Of a stretch of 64,000 nucleotides of DNA, positions 1 through 13,500 are shown piece after piece. This DNA is from Tribonema minus. Its lineage: Eukaryota > Sar > Xanthophyceae > Tribonematales > Tribonemataceae. Under the pieces are notes generated by a model. The model ran no database searches. It had not been told where the DNA came from and saw nothing but the letters and a program-made list of their open reading frames with translations. Numbering within the stretch: position 1 is the stretch's first letter; each line of letters opens with the position of its first letter. The translations under genes and the position numbers were made by a program. The stretch spans positions 186,001 through 250,000 of the forward strand of contig JAFCMP010000524.1 of the NCBI GenBank assembly GCA_017506865.1. Reading direction: 5' to 3'.

Positions 1-368
1 CAAAACTCATCACCCGCCTATGAGTAATCATTAGTGTGCCTGTGCTATGCGGTACCTGCCAATTCTGCTGGCAGTGGTACTTCAACGTAGAACACTGATG
101 CCAGGTCCTTGAAGTGGTCGTAGCATGTATGTTGCATGCATCGGTGCCACCTGAGGAGACACGGCTACGCTGGTGCAGCAACTCTTCGCATGTGTTCAGA
201 TGTCCATGTCCTGCCACTTAGATGATAGTGGTGAATTTCACTACGGTAGTGGTTCATTCTCATGCTTACAACACTCACTAAGCTCAAGCTGCTGATGCTG
301 ACATCAATATGTGCGGCACAGCGAAAACTGGTCCTCACACAGGCCGTTTGCGGTGTTGTTTGTCGCAG
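1..368. other. intron of the dehydrogenase gene, no exon seen
   Basis: This stretch precedes the first recognisable exon of the methylmalonate-semialdehyde dehydrogenase gene. It ends in a splice acceptor (ttgtcgcag, up to 368). I see no coding segment matching the upstream part of the enzyme here, so the preceding exon should lie left of the window. Confidence 0.6.
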
Positions 369-3300
369 CCCCTTCAACTTCCCTGCGATGATACCCCTAT
401 GGATGTTCCCCATGGCATGGTAAGTGGTGAATACGCTGTTTGGTACATGGACTGTGTACACATGAGATTGTTATTTTGAGTATTCTTCTGCCAGGCTCAA
501 GCTTCTCTTAATGCACACAGAGCAGCAGTGCGTGTTTAATTGCCTCATGGCCTGGCATCACCTTGGCCTGTTGGTCTGACAATCGTTTTACATGCTCGTC
601 ACAAAAGTGTGGTACGTCAATGAACATGCTACTCATCGTTCTTGTGCAACATTGCAATCATTGCTGAAGTTGTGTAAAGACGTGCAGCTGTGTTTTCGGC
701 CAACAAGCACTTTGTAGCTCACATCACAGAGTGCAGTAATCTCACGACGACTGCACTTCATGTGCCTTGTGTTGAAACTAGGTACGTTCAGTTACTTCCC
801 CTCACGCCACACTCACACCTGCAAGTCCAATATTGTCGTTCGTGTGTGTCAATCCACATTTGACGTCGCCAGTCCTTCAAGGAGATGCCTGTTCGATGAC
901 ATGACGTACTTGATATTTTGAAAGCACGCTATGAGTTGGTGCAGAGTATGGTTGTTGTACCATGCAACACTGCGCCTTATGACGCCAGCGCTCTTTGCAG
1001 AACAAACCATAGGCCTTATGCGCAGTGTGCTTTATTGTCGCATCAGGCATTGCACTCGTGTTCAGCAACTTTGGAACATTGCATCGCTAGCAATTTCAGA
1101 GCGTCTGCAGTGCAGCAGACTGCTTCACAGTATTACGGCCAATGCATTGGGATGACAGCCTCTTGGCGCTCACGAGCAGCCGTTCCTGTGCATATTGTAC
1201 TAAGTGCGCAGCGCGGTGCCACCCATCAACATGTGTAGTCATGATTAGCGCTGATAAGCGTAATCCTGTACACAGTGCCTACATCTCTTATGGAACCACA
1301 CTCGTTGCCGCGTGTTGCCAGCGTTGCCGGCAACACCTTTGTGCTGAAGCCCTCTGAGAAGGACCCAGGCGCGTCAATGATGCTGGCGGAAATGGCCGAT
1401 CAGGCAGGGCTGCCCAAGGGCGTCCTCAACATCGTGCATGGCGCAAAGGATACGGTATGTATGCAGCACGTTTGACATTCTATACTGGTCCGCAGTGCCA
1501 TGGGGTTGTACATGGTGTAAGGACCATGAGACCGCAAGCATGCTGGCCAACATGCAGTCAGTTGGCGTGAACTTCTCCATTCTAAGTGTCCAGCATCAAA
1601 TCTGAAGGCGAAGATTTCACGCGCACCTTTCATGAACATGTACATGCAGTGCGCAGCGTTCTACGATTTATGCGCACCAGCATTGGGCGTAGCGCCTTCA
1701 GGCTCGAAAGCACGCAGGGTTGGCCATATCAGCCTTACATTCTGATGCTGAAGGCATGTAGTGTCACCGTACAGGGCCTGGCCAGCAAGTGATGACCCTC
1801 CTCCTGCGTTTGTAGCCATGGTGCTTGGCTGTGAGCAGTCGTGGTAGCGCTTGTTCATGGCTGATCCTAGGTGCTGCCAGCCGGAAAAGCGCAGGGGCCT
1901 CATGCTTCACACACTCTGCAGCCATCACATGCTGACTGCCCGCTGCGGACCATAACAATGTGATGCATCCGCACCCCCTTTTTTAGGCCAAGCATGCTGA
2001 TTCGCAGTGAGATTAGCATTTGTTCAGCTCCCAGGCAGGCAGCTTGCCGCAAGCCGCCTGCTCAGGGTGATTGATTCCGTCATGCCTAATGCTTGGGCCA
2101 GTGGACCCACAAGCCGGTGTCGCCAATGTCAATGGCGAGCCTTGATGGCAATGCCAGGGGGGTGTACAGGCAGCGCCCGCTTGGATAAACCAGTCCGTTG
2201 CGCTGCCCATGTTGCGGAGGTGGTACATTCAGTGTCAACTCGTGTTCACCCTCCTTTGTTGCATGTTTCCACCTTACCGTGTATGACTGGAAACGTCTCT
2301 CGTAGAAGTACTGCCAGTATCAAAGCGGCCCAGGCGTGTAGCACAACCAAATAACTTTGCACCTTGTTCAGATGGTTCTTGCGCAATGGGCCCATGCGAC
2401 GCCCCCTTGCATCCGGCAGTTGCTGTGCTTGCGATTGCGGCGTCAAAATTCTATGACCCTCATTGATAGCCGCACCACACATTCTTCTCCCCCAGGTGTT
2501 CCCATAGGTGTAATCATTGGCCTGTGTAGCGCACCCCGTTGCAGCCGGCAACGTTGTGCTTGCCAATCAATGGCGGCGTCAGATTTGTTGTTGCTGTTGG
2601 CGGCGTCAGATTTGTTGTTGCTGTAATTTTCTTGTTCACTCCTTGTTGATTTCCGCACCCGACAACTCGTCTTCTCCCACCTCAGGTGAACTTCCTGTGT
2701 GACGCTCCTGAGATCCGCGCGATATCATTCGTGGGCTCAAATGTGGCGGGCGAACACATCCACGCCCGCGCCACAGCCAATGGCAAGCGTGTTCAGGCAA
2801 ATCTCGGCGCCAAGAATCACGTTGTGATTATGCCAGGTGCGTTACCTAGGCCTTGGTGGCAGCATTGTCGCATGTTCAATGCATCCATCTAGGCCCTGGT
2901 TGAGGCATATCAATGGTTCTAAGAAAAAACCAGGGTTAGGGTTGGGGTTAGGATTAGGGTTGGGGTTACCTGCCACACCGTCACAAAAGTCGTTCAACTC
3001 TCCCAGTACCTTTTTTTGGCATGCATATTCCTTAAAAAAGGCTTCTGAAGGCTTGATAAAGTCAACCGACACATATTGCAAGACGCGCAGACGGCCGCAT
3101 TCCAAGTAGACCCACATAGGAAGCAGGTACATGCCGGCGCGCAACTGTAGTTGCGTTACAGACCAATCTGCTGCAGGCCCCATGTCGGAAATGACGACTC
3201 AGCTAGAGCTCCATGACAAGATGCCAAGCCAGTCAGCAATGCAGCAGGGAGGAAGAGAGACTCCGGCTGTAGGACCGCGCTAAGGCGAAGTGAATATTGA

Positions 3301-6300
3301 GTGTAATGTCGAGGTCGTGAATAGAGCTGGCACGATAGAGCCAGCTATGTAGTGAGCAGTCCAAGCGACGAGTCTTATGCTTGTCACGAGAAGGTGCAAC
3401 CTGCTCGTGCAACCTGCTCAAGTAAGGGCCAGCTAAGCCAGTCATGCCCCTGCCGTTACATGTCCTTGCAGTTACACGACTCTGCAGTTACATGAGAGCT
3501 GATATTCCGACACCCCATGTACCTGCAGGCTTAGGGCTGGGCCCAGGTTATGGAATTCTAAGTTCAACTCTCCATGGCATTCAACTGTGATGCACTGAAC
3601 TTGTGGACCACATTGTGATGACCTTTGCGTGCTGCTTGTTGCGTGAACCTGTTGCCCATCGTTTGGAAATTCATCATCGATGGAACTCAATCCCAGACTT
3701 GCAATCAATGATCGGCAAGGGCTGAATTGTTGTGCACATGAAAAGGTTGCCGTGCATGTGGTGCACACAGGGCTTCAAAGAGGTGTTTACAGCTGATTGT
3801 AGTCCACTGTCGGTGGCTGTGCTTTGCTGCATCTGTGCCCATCACATACTGTCATCATACAGTTCGTCACGTATTGTCGTCTATCTGACAGCGCGTTGCG
3901 CTCGAATTGCCTTTTACGCAGACGCCGACAGGGAGGCTGCCCTCAATGCTGTGGTGGGAGCAGCCTTCGGTGCTGCAGGCCAGCGCTGCATGGCCCTGTC
4001 AGTGGCGGTGTTTGTGGGAGAGGCTAAGGAGCTCCTGGGTGACATTGTCGCCAAGGCCAAGACCCTCAAGGCGAGCCTGCGCATTTGACTCATGACTCGT
4101 GATTTGAGTCTGAGTGAATCATATGTGCACTGAAGGTTTGGCTTGGACGCTACTGAGGAACGTACGAGGACAGGCTTGAACACTCAGCAGGAACATGCTT
4201 TGACAGGCTTGTTGTGACTGGTGACTGTCCATGCCTGGCAACCTTCACTTGTAAAGCATATCCTGCCCTCACGCAGCGCCTGTTGTGACCTTGTGTGATG
4301 CACTCTATTATCAGGCAACTCCGCTTGGTGTCTGTGGCACATGACAGTGGCAGAACTCGATCAGCTGCACTGCATTGCGCCCGACGACAGCGATTGTATG
4401 CACATGACCAATAGCGTTGAATACATCACTGCACGCCAGCATCTTTCCTGCTTCACCGTTTACCGATTTGTGTGTGCGTTTTTATTAAAGTGAGTTTTCA
4501 GCTGACAACAAAGCTTCCTTGTGTTGGGAATGCATCACGTCCTTGCAGGTAACCGGTGGCTTCGAAGAGGGTGCAGACGTAGGGCCCATGATCACCAAGG
4601 GAGCCAAGGAGCGCGCAGAGAGGCTCATACAGGTATGTAACTTGTTGAAGTAGCATTATCTACTTCAAATGTATTATTTTAAACCTGATCACTGCACATG
4701 CTCCGACGCGATGCTGCACAGGGCTGCGCACACCTGCTGCCAGAGCGCGTCTCATGCACTGCATGGGAAGATCTTACAGAGCTGCTAGGTAGCATGTGGT
4801 GCACTGATATGCTGGCATGAATGGAGGGCAGAGAGCATGCCCTTGCCTCAAAATGTCGCCTTGCAGATTCTGGCGGCACTCCATGCAGGTGCTGTCTTTC
4901 TACCTCCATGTATGTGGCATTGACTTACTGCTATATGTGGTTGAGTGCTGTGTTCATTGACTGAGCACTGTGCTGCTGCCACCTAGTGAGCCACCTTCTG
5001 CTGTCTGCTGTGCATTGCCCCACACACTAACGCTGCCTGCTGAATTCAATATCATGGCTCCCTGATCATATTTGCGATATGTGCTGTCTCAATGTGTACA
5101 TTAACGAAGCTCATTAATGTGGTGTTGTGCCTTCCTTGCTTGACGTTGCATTGCGCACGAGCACTGTTGCAGACATACCTGGGTTCCCTTGCCGATTAGC
5201 ACTGCATCATGCAGCCAACTTTCACATTTTCTTGCTCAAATTGCCCTTCCGTATGGGGACTCTGTCTACAGGAAGGTGTCAACTATGGTGCGGAGTTGGT
5301 CCTAGATGGACGTGGTGTCAAGCCTAAAGGGTTTGAGCAAGGCAATTTTCTAGGTCCCACTGTGCTAGCAGGCGTCACACCTGCCAACCCAGCCTACACG
5401 AATGAGATATTTGGCCCTGTGCTCTGCTGCACGTGCGTGAACACCCTGGATCAGGTACGATTGGCACAAGCAGCCTATGGACAAATGACTATTTCTCTTA
5501 TGACATTACATGACATGAAAAGATGATATGTGGCATGCGTGCAGCACTTCAGTTCTTTGAACCTTGTAGCTGTGCAGCCCTTGCTTTAAGCACTGAGGGT
5601 GAGAGGCAGGGTTAGGAAAATCCCAAGTAGCTGTGAGCACTTACTGGTACCACATGAACTTGTGCTCTATTGAAGCTGCATAATTGTCTGGATCAGTGGT
5701 ATGTCGACGACGAAATGGCTGGTGCTGGTGGTTGTTTGATGATACTGTATGCTGGTGTGGTGTACTTGAATCTTCTTTGAGCACGACCAATGAACATTTT
5801 TAGCAACGAAACGCCTGATGACTTTGGCGCCAGCAGGCAGCATATTTTGCTCCTTTGCATTCACATCTTAAAGGTAAACAACGCACAGCGCCAAGAAGAT
5901 AAGGCACATACTTGCTGCTCGAAATCAAAATCTGACTGACATTGTCACTGAAAGTTCCACCAAGTTACGGCGTCCATTTGCAGTCTCACCTTGAAGTACT
6001 CGCACACCAATTCTAGGTACTTCGAGCATGTAGGTTGCAACTTTGATCGCGTGAGGCTGCAGCATATCCCTCCCTCTGGTGCGCTTTGCATACGTTGCGG
6101 TAGCATCCAGCAACTGGATCACAGTCTGGCACCATCAGCCTGATACTTCATTTCCGAATGGCCTCAACAATTTGTAGACCATCAAAGTGCTTCCCTGTCG
6201 CTGCAAAAGTACAGGTGCGCATGTACATTTGGCCAACAACTTCAAATCTGCCCCGTCTGCTCAACATCGATCTCATGCCAGATGCTCGACATAGACTCTT

Positions 6301-7442
6301 CACCCAGAGCCTGACTCGTGCTGTTTGCTGCTGTGCCGCAGGCCATAGCACTGATCAACGGCAACCCGTACGGCAATGGCACCGCCATATTCACGCAGAG
6401 CGGTGCTGTCGCACGCAAGTTCCAGTATGAGATCGACGTGGGTCAAGTGGGTATCAACGTCCCTGTGGTGAGTCAGCGTCGAATTTGTGCGGCTGGCCCT
6501 CAGCACAGAATGTGTTGGGAGCTAGTGCGTTACAGTTTACTGCAGTTGTATTGAGGCGCTTGGCGACAGTGCGGATGTCACAGCTGCCAAAAAGAAAACG
6601 TCAGACAGTTGACAATTGAGCTTTTGACAGTTGCATCATCACAGTGATTGCCATGATCCGTGTCAGTAGTGCTCGTCTACCATCGCCAGTTTACAGAGTG
6701 ACACGACTTAGGCGTATGAAATACATACTGTATGAAATACATACTGTAGCAGTACTCTCCAGGGGGCAAAACCGAGGGGTGGAGTGCGAAGACAGGAAGT
6801 AGCGGCTGAAGGCGTCTGTCAGTCAACGAGGCTTGGGTACAGTTGAGCAATCTACGATTCACGTTGACCTACACCTACGCCTACGATTACGTTGACCTAC
6901 ACCTACGCCATCACAGGCAGAAAGAAATTGGGCAGGGCGGCAGCAGGTTGCGCATTGTGCCTCGCTAGTAAAACAACAGAGAATTGTCACAAAGCATGAC
7001 AGCAGTACGATATAGTTGCGACATCGAGGGCCATGTCATTCCCGAATTGAGGTGCTTGGCATGTGCTTCAAGTTGAAGTAGCTGGGTTCACTCATGGCGT
7101 GTGGCACTTGAGTAAGGCAGCACGCCGTTGGCACCTGGCTCCTAGCACATCACAGCACGGTGGACACTGCACCAACTTGTTTTGTTGTGGTCGGTTGACA
7201 TCAAGGGTACGGCGCTCATGTCTGTTCATGTGCGTTGCTTGCATTGCACCCCTGTGTCGCAGCCGGTGCCCCTCCCCATGTTCTCCTTCACAGGCAGCAG
7301 GCGGAGCTTTGTTGGTGGGCAGCATTTCTACGGCAAGCAGGGCATTGCCTTCTTTACGCAGACCAAGACAGTGACGTCCAGCTGGCAGTACAAGCCGCTT
7401 GCGGGGACGTCTCAAATGACTACGTCATTCCCGACGCTGTGA
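369..7442 (+). CDS. methylmalonate-semialdehyde dehydrogenase (ALDH6A1/MmsA type), 5' truncated by window edge
   Basis: CoA-acylating aldehyde dehydrogenase that converts methylmalonate semialdehyde to propionyl-CoA (and malonate semialdehyde to acetyl-CoA) in mitochondrial valine and thymine breakdown. I read eight exons: 369-419, 1322-1454, 2686-2836, 3922-4070, 4549-4632, 5272-5454, 6342-6467, 7263-7442. They give 351 residues, matching the last two-thirds of the ~535-residue family; the first ~180 residues are outside. Visible family motifs are [16 protein letters not shown] at the start, [12 protein letters not shown], the active-site segment [11 protein letters not shown] (catalytic Cys codon 3987-3989), [13 protein letters not shown], and FTGSRRSF near the end. 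Phases close at all joins. The intron after 4070 begins GC (AAG/GCGAGC), and a GT alternative would bring in a stop. About four or five residues expected between exons 5 and 6 are missing, so a microexon may be unread. Identification is secure; the exact exon 5-6 join is not. Confidence 0.93.
2455..2525 (+). repeat. decayed copy of the acceptor region of dehydrogenase exon 3
   Basis: A segment ending in a pyrimidine run plus CAGGTG (near 2498) resembles the intron end at 2632-2690: similar blocks around ttgttgat/ttgatag, ccgcacc, and cttctcccnc-cag. It looks like an old tandem duplication of the 3' splice region. The match is weak compared with those in the downstream genes. Confidence 0.35.
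2933..2970. repeat. interstitial telomere-like array in a dehydrogenase intron
   Basis: Imperfect GGGTTA/GGGGTTA units lie just after exon 3 of the dehydrogenase gene, in the TTAGGG orientation on the plus strand. Similar arrays occur in many other introns of this window. Confidence 0.85.
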
Positions 7443-8949
7443 TGGGCTGGTCGCGTTTGCGCAACGGAGGCTGCTGCACGACCCCGCAAGGCCTGGCCTG
7501 GCTGTACATAGGGCATGTTCATCATGGTACAGAGCGAGGTAGACGATTGTCACACAACAGCACATAATTGCTGCAACAAAGCTGTAGCATGGAGTTACTG
7601 TATCCGGCATGCTGAGCTGTTGACCCTTGGTGGCTAGTGACATCACACATGAGTTGCTCACTTGCATTGTCGACAGACGGGGGTACTTGGGAGCGGCGAG
7701 CAACCAGCAGCCTGTGTCCAGATATAATGTGTTTGCGGCACAGCCATGAATACCACTTGTGCATACCACTTCTCAGACCTACACTTTATGTGCAACCTCT
7801 ATGGCCTCTACGCTGTGCGCTGTGCTTTCTATCTTAAGGTATACCCCGTGCTCTGCGCCTTGCATGTATCGCGACTGCAGTATGTCCACCTGCGACCACC
7901 CTGGCACAACACAACAGCACGTGGTGTGATGTATGCTTGCAATAGTGGCGTGCTCAAGTGCCTCAGCATCCCTGTTCCCTTTCTCCAGCGCTCTGACCAC
8001 TGTTGCCATGACGCCCGGGTGGCACGCAGACTTGGAGATGCTCAGAGTGGGCTAGGCAGAAACGCACAAACCACGCACCATTTACGTAAATGGTGCAAGT
8101 AGCAATTTCAAGATGCACGTGTACCAATACCATGGCTGCAGCTGCCAGCCTGGTGAAACAAAGCTTGGTGACTATTTGAGAAATGCTCTATGAAAAAGAA
8201 AGCAGATGTTGAATTAGGACCGCAACTGGTGTTTAGCGCTGTGACGTCATGTGTGGAGGTCTCTGCAGACAGTTTGGATTCTCGTGGTCCCATTTTCCAC
8301 CTGGCAAGATTTCTTGTACGTTCAAATTGTCCAGCATTCACAGCTCACATGCATTCAGTTTCAGCTTGCACGCCAGACTCAAGACCAGGCAGTGCTGTTC
8401 ACATTCGAGCAAGGTGCCATTGTGCTGCTCTCCGTTCTCCTCTCTCTCTCTCCGCCTCCGCTGCCGATGGGGCAGGAGCAAGGGCCATTAAGGTTGGCTG
8501 CACACCGGCAGTACCCACCAGGTTGCATCCTCGCAGTGACGCATCCAAAGCTTTTGCTGACGCCCAAGTGCCCCCACAGTGCCGTTTGGGGGGGGGGAAC
8601 TTATGCTGGCCGCAGACGCTCCCGTCGGATGCATGTTCCACCCCAGAAAGCCGACGCAACTTCAACTTCAACTCCATTCATTTCTCGTGCGGAGGCCTTC
8701 ATCCGCAGGCGCTTTCCATGTCTGTATACATGCATACCTGCTCGTCAGGTGCTGCTGCTGCTGACGACATGGTTAAGGACACTCGCCAGTGACAGCCTAG
8801 AAACGTGCCGCCAGCGAATTCAGAGAGGGCTTGGGAGGCTGGGCTACTTGTCACGCCCGAGGCGTTGAGGCGTTGTTGCAGGCATTCACTGAGCGCTGCC
8901 TCATCAGCTGACTGTTACAACGGGGAAGGGCTAATGCGGTTGAAGCGGC

Positions 8950-9375
8950 TGCCAACAAGTTGGCGTGTGCACACTATCGGGCCGTTGCAGCGATCGACGA
9001 CACCGCATGGAGGATCACTACAGCCTAGGCTCCAGCAGAAGATCATGCGCACGCGTTCAACATCAAAAGAGTGGGGCCGTGCATGATCGCATGCACAAGC
9101 CAGCACTTTGAGGAGATTGCGGCTTATCATCCCGGACTGACTGCTTGCTTCGAGGTAACCCAGCAGGCCTTCGCCTGCGCAGCTGTTAGGCCGGGACGAT
9201 GGGCCGCCATCTCCTTCAAGTGCTGGCTGAGCGTGCGATCATGCAAGGCCTCACTTATGTGATTTGTCCGTGTGGGTCTGATCCTCTGCGCGGGAAGTCC
9301 GTCTCTGGTGATCTCCCGTGTGACGTGCTTGATCGCTGCGACGGTCTGTTGGTACGCACACACCGAAGGCAGCAG
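8950..9375. repeat. foldback element: ~185-bp diverged inverted repeat
   Basis: The reverse complement of about 8950-9136 aligns with about 9191-9375. Shared blocks include the pair cccgg/ccggg at the inner ends, ctccttcaagtgctggct against agccagcactttgaggag, gcgatcatgca, and gatcgctgc. The loop (9137-9190) contains a short palindrome, gcaggccttcgcctgc. Arms are clearly related but diverged. It could be an old non-autonomous foldback transposon; no coding sequence is inside. Confidence 0.7.
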
Positions 9376-9639
9376 CAACACTCTCGGATCAGCGATGCTG
9401 TGATGGCAGGAGTGACGCCATCATGCACCCCTTCTATGACGGTCCGTTGTCCCCTGCAGGAAACTTCCCAAAGCCTACTACGCCCAGAACGCTATCGTAG
9501 CAGGGTATAAAAGCTGCGCGCAGGCCCTGAGAGTGGGGTTGGCCGTACGCGGTACGACAGATAAGCATATGCCTGCAAGCGTGCATACATGCAATGCATG
9601 CACGGGCCGCTACTTGATGTTGCACATTTTGTAGGTTTA

Positions 9640-9890
9640 CCTCCGCCAAGCGGGCATCATCTGCCTACTCTTCGGTCATCGAGCAGGCCGTCGCCTGAGC
9701 ATCAGGCCGGGAGCCGTCAGCATTTCACAGTGCTGGGCTTTTCACAGTGCTGGGCTGTCTGGCTGGCTGGCTGGCTGGCTTGTGCACGCGAGGCCGAGGC
9801 GAGGCCCACTGTACTGTTGTTTGATCGTCTCTTGGTGGGTCTGATGATCCTCGCGGGAGCCTGTCAGTGATCTCAGTTGCGGATGACTAC
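9640..9890. repeat. further copy of part of the foldback repeat family
   Basis: Blocks such as agcaggccgtcgcctg, tcaggccggga, and ggtgggtctgatgatcctc match the loop and right arm of the inverted repeat at 9140-9375 in direct orientation. A short GGCT run interrupts it. Confidence 0.5.
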
Positions 9891-10541
9891 ACGCCTGCAT
9901 TGCCCCCGCCTATGGGGTCAGGTAGCTCGGAAACTTCTCACGCAAACCTCAAGAGCAGAAGGTGAAGAAGAGAGAAAACGCAAAGTCACACACACACTAG
10001 CTGTGAAGTAGTGTGCGCGAGAGCGTGCCTCAGCTGTCTGTCCCCACCCTTGCAGAAGGCGTGAGGACAGCGCTGGCAGCACTCACTTGTGGAAGTTGAG
10101 AGCCCGAGCTGCGGTATTTTGCACATCAGCGTTGCAGGAGCTGTGCATTAGTTGTAGCAGCAGCGTGCACACGTGTGCAGCAGCTTTCGGGCCGCAGGAT
10201 CCTACGATCGAGGTGAGTGCTCTGGCAACTGCAGCAGTGAGGTCAACAATTGTAAACTCGACGCTAGCCTGATGTTGTAATCTGGTGAAGGAACTTCGCG
10301 CGCAACGACGAATCTGACGCTGTGCCTGTACTATGCAGTTGCATGCAGGCGCTTTGGCACATTGATTCGCGATACTTCTTGATTTGAGCACTGGAGCTCT
10401 AAGGAGACGCCGCCTCGGCATCAACAACCGGTCGCTCGGGGTTCACGCAGTCGCTCGGGGTTCACAGTAACGAAGGGAAACAAACCTGTACAAGTGCGAA
10501 GGTGGAGTGGCTGAAGCTGCTGGAGCGCAAAGAACGCAGCC

Positions 10542-13500
10542 ATGGGCGATGCTGATTCGGAGCCGGAAAGGCCACACTCTGACTCTGCAAGGTGAGCAGA
10601 CCCTGACGACTCGAATTGAACTGCACCATAGCAGAAGAACGCCAACATGCTCATATTTCTCGCTTGTAAGGCTTATCATTCATTGCTCGGTGCTAGGTCT
10701 ACTGCGTTAAGGAACTGTTGCATGGAGCTCTTGCCTCATTCGCATTGATGTTATGCAAGCAGATCGGAGATGGATGTTTTATCCAACTTAATGCCAGGTA
10801 GAGAAGCCGAGTGTTGATGCCATCAACTTGAGGCGTTCTCCACTGACAAGAATACAGCCGTGGCCTCTAATGTTTTGGCAAGAACAGTTGGCACAAATAC
10901 CAATCTGCCATTGATGAAGCGACCCTCGTTCACATCGATGCAAGGGGTAGCACACAGCGTGTTCAACAGTAGATGTGTGATACTTATCGCAGGTTTTCCT
11001 CAGCCGAAGTTGGATTTCACGGCCAATGTCAGCAAATGTACACTTCTAGCAACTCAGTTGGAAGCAGCTTCATTGAAGCGCGCTGACATGACTTGCAAGC
11101 ATTCGTCATTGGGGCCGGGCTTTGGCAGGTCTGGAATGACATTCATTGTCTTGGCAATTCCAGTTACAATCGTGCGAATGTAACAGCAGTATTGAGCGTG
11201 ATTCGGGTCTGCGGGTTGCGAGGCTGTGATGCGTCATCTGCATGTGTGGTAGTGCTCATAGATAACATGCTGCGCTTGCCAACATTCAGTGTGGCAGGCA
11301 GATGCGCTTGCGGCATTCTCATGTCTCAAACCTGCGCGCTCTGCATTTTCATGCTGGGCAAAGCTGATTGGGCAGAGGTGCAGGTGCAGTTGCTGCGCTT
11401 GAGTTCAGCCACTGGTAGCCAAAGAATGCAATTTGCAGGACAGTGCATGTTCACACACCCAGAATTGCGCTGGTTCGATTTGTGCTGTCGTCTGATAGGC
11501 CCAGGGGGTACTCCGAGGGGCCAATAGCAGAGGCGAAGGGGCGCAGGCGAGCCGCTGCATTGCAGGCGTTGAGGAGCATTGTGCAGCCCTTGCCTCTCTC
11601 CAGGACGACAGGCGGAGCCAGGTATGTAGGTATATGAGGGTTTTGTAGACCAGTGTTGTGCGCGCTTTGGCCATGCAATGCAACTAATACGTTTCATGGC
11701 ACATTGAGTTGCACTACAGTACTGGCGGTGTGGTGTGTTTATGCCAGTATCTGAGTGACCAGTTTTGTGGTACGATTGGCCATGCAGCGCAAATAATGCC
11801 TTTGATGACTCATTGAGTTGCGCTACTAGCAGTATTGTGCATGTATGTATGTATATGAGTAACCGTTTTGTAGCGCGCTGTGGCCATGCAATTCAGTTAA
11901 AATATCTTTGATGGCACGTGCAAGTGCACTAATAGCAGTATGGTGTGTGTGATCAACACGTACGTTACTGCAACATGCAGCTGATGTCCAACTGTAATGG
12001 CATACGACATTTGGGGCAACGGATAGTGACGGACACTTGTAGATTGAAGTTGTGGACTGTGTTGAAGATGAACAGTGCCGCCAAGGGTTTTGGGCCTATG
12101 TAGGCAATGGTTGATATTGGGAAATGCTGATATTGTTGCTGAGGGTTTTGCCAACAGCAATGTAAGCAACGTCTGCGTGCACAAGATCTTAGGCATTGTC
12201 AGCCAGCAAACCCTAGAAGACGCAGTGACTTTGGTGAATAGGAAGAGGAGTTGCTCATGCTCAAGGTTTTTCCAGCAAACCCTAGAAGACGCAGTGACTT
12301 TGGTGAATAGGAAGAGCAGTTGCTCATGCTCAAGGTTTTTCATGTATACTTTCAGCAGTATCATGAATACTTCTATAGCAGTACACAAGTTGTCTATTAA
12401 GTGCTCTCATATACTCACATGTAGTCATTTGCATTTGCATGCTATGCACCAGAAATCGAGCGCTGCTTGTGAGCATCACTGTCAAAAGTGTCTGTCAATA
12501 ATTTTATTCTGGTGCCTGCTCGCGTTTCAGCCTCCGCCACTCATGAGTGCACCATGCGGCATTAGATTATCTATGCGGCCTTGCAATTTCACAATTTAAC
12601 ATGTTTCACCATCAATTCAACAAGTTTCACAATTGAACAAGTTCCTCACGACAGTGACTCACACGGCATCTTATGGGATTGCAAGTCGTATATGTTGTGC
12701 CACTGAGTGACGCTATATGTGTTGTTACTGAGTGATGCGTGAGGCACATCATGCAAAATGTTCTGACGCCAAAGGCGGACAGCTGCACAAACCAAGCCGC
12801 AGCAGGTGCGAATTCTATTCCTGACAGAAAAATGCAGCCACAGTTGCTCGCAAATAGCGTTTCTGCGCCTGTGCCCACAGTGCTGGCGAGTCACTTTGCA
12901 GCCCATGTAACCTTAGCAGTGCTCAGAGTGAAGTTGGCATTGAAGTTGACACTGAAGTTGTGGTGTTGAAGTTAGTGTCTCCGTGGCCTTGTGGTGCAGG
13001 AGCAGGCTGTCTGCCCGCCTGGGATTCTCGACTCGGCGCTTTGGAGAGGCCGGCGAAGCTAGCATGTCCGACTGTGGATCTAGCGTCGGCACGGCGACAG
13101 ACGACAGGCGTGACAGTGAGCTGCTGAACTACACCTCCGCGCCACTGGTGAGATTCTGCATATCATCAGTGCTCGTCAGCGCCGCTGTTGAGCATCACCA
13201 ACATTTGCTGCATCTCATCAGTGCTCGACAGTGAGCTGCTCAACTACGCCTCTGCGCCACTGTTGAGCATCACCACATGTCCTGTATCTCATCAGTGCTC
13301 ATCAGCGTCGCTGTTGAGCATTACCATCATGTGCTGCATCTTCAGCGCTCATCAGCATCACCAGCATTCGCTGCATCTCATCAGTGCTCATCAGCACCGC
13401 GGTTGAGCATCACCCCCATTTTGCTGCATCAGTTCTCATAAGTGAGCTGCTCAAGTACACCTCTCTGCCACTGATTAGCACTATCGGCAGCGGCAGTTGA

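Larger units (their letters stand above)
7443..10541. other. 3.1 kb intergenic spacer, repeat-rich, no gene seen
   Basis: This lies between the dehydrogenase stop codon and the start of the SEC14-type gene. Open frames near 8190-8870 overlap each other and have low-complexity, serine/cysteine/arginine-rich translations with no family resemblance, so I do not call them. A foldback repeat and a related direct copy occupy about 8950-9890. A simple run of GGCT units sits near 9756-9779. No promoter could be pinned down. Confidence 0.6.

Noticed and set aside
2842..3183. Minus-strand open frame with an NPNPNPNP stretch (also VRVRVR and GLGLGL frames elsewhere)
   Set aside because: These are translations of TTAGGG-like arrays in introns, not proteins.
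8190..8868. Two overlapping ~200-codon open frames on the plus strand
   Set aside because: They overlap in different frames, are rich in Ser/Cys/Arg/His from low-complexity DNA, and lack family motifs or splice context.
9504..9515. TATAAAAG box
   Set aside because: It is 1 kb from the nearest start codon and inside the repeat family, so no promoter role can be supported.
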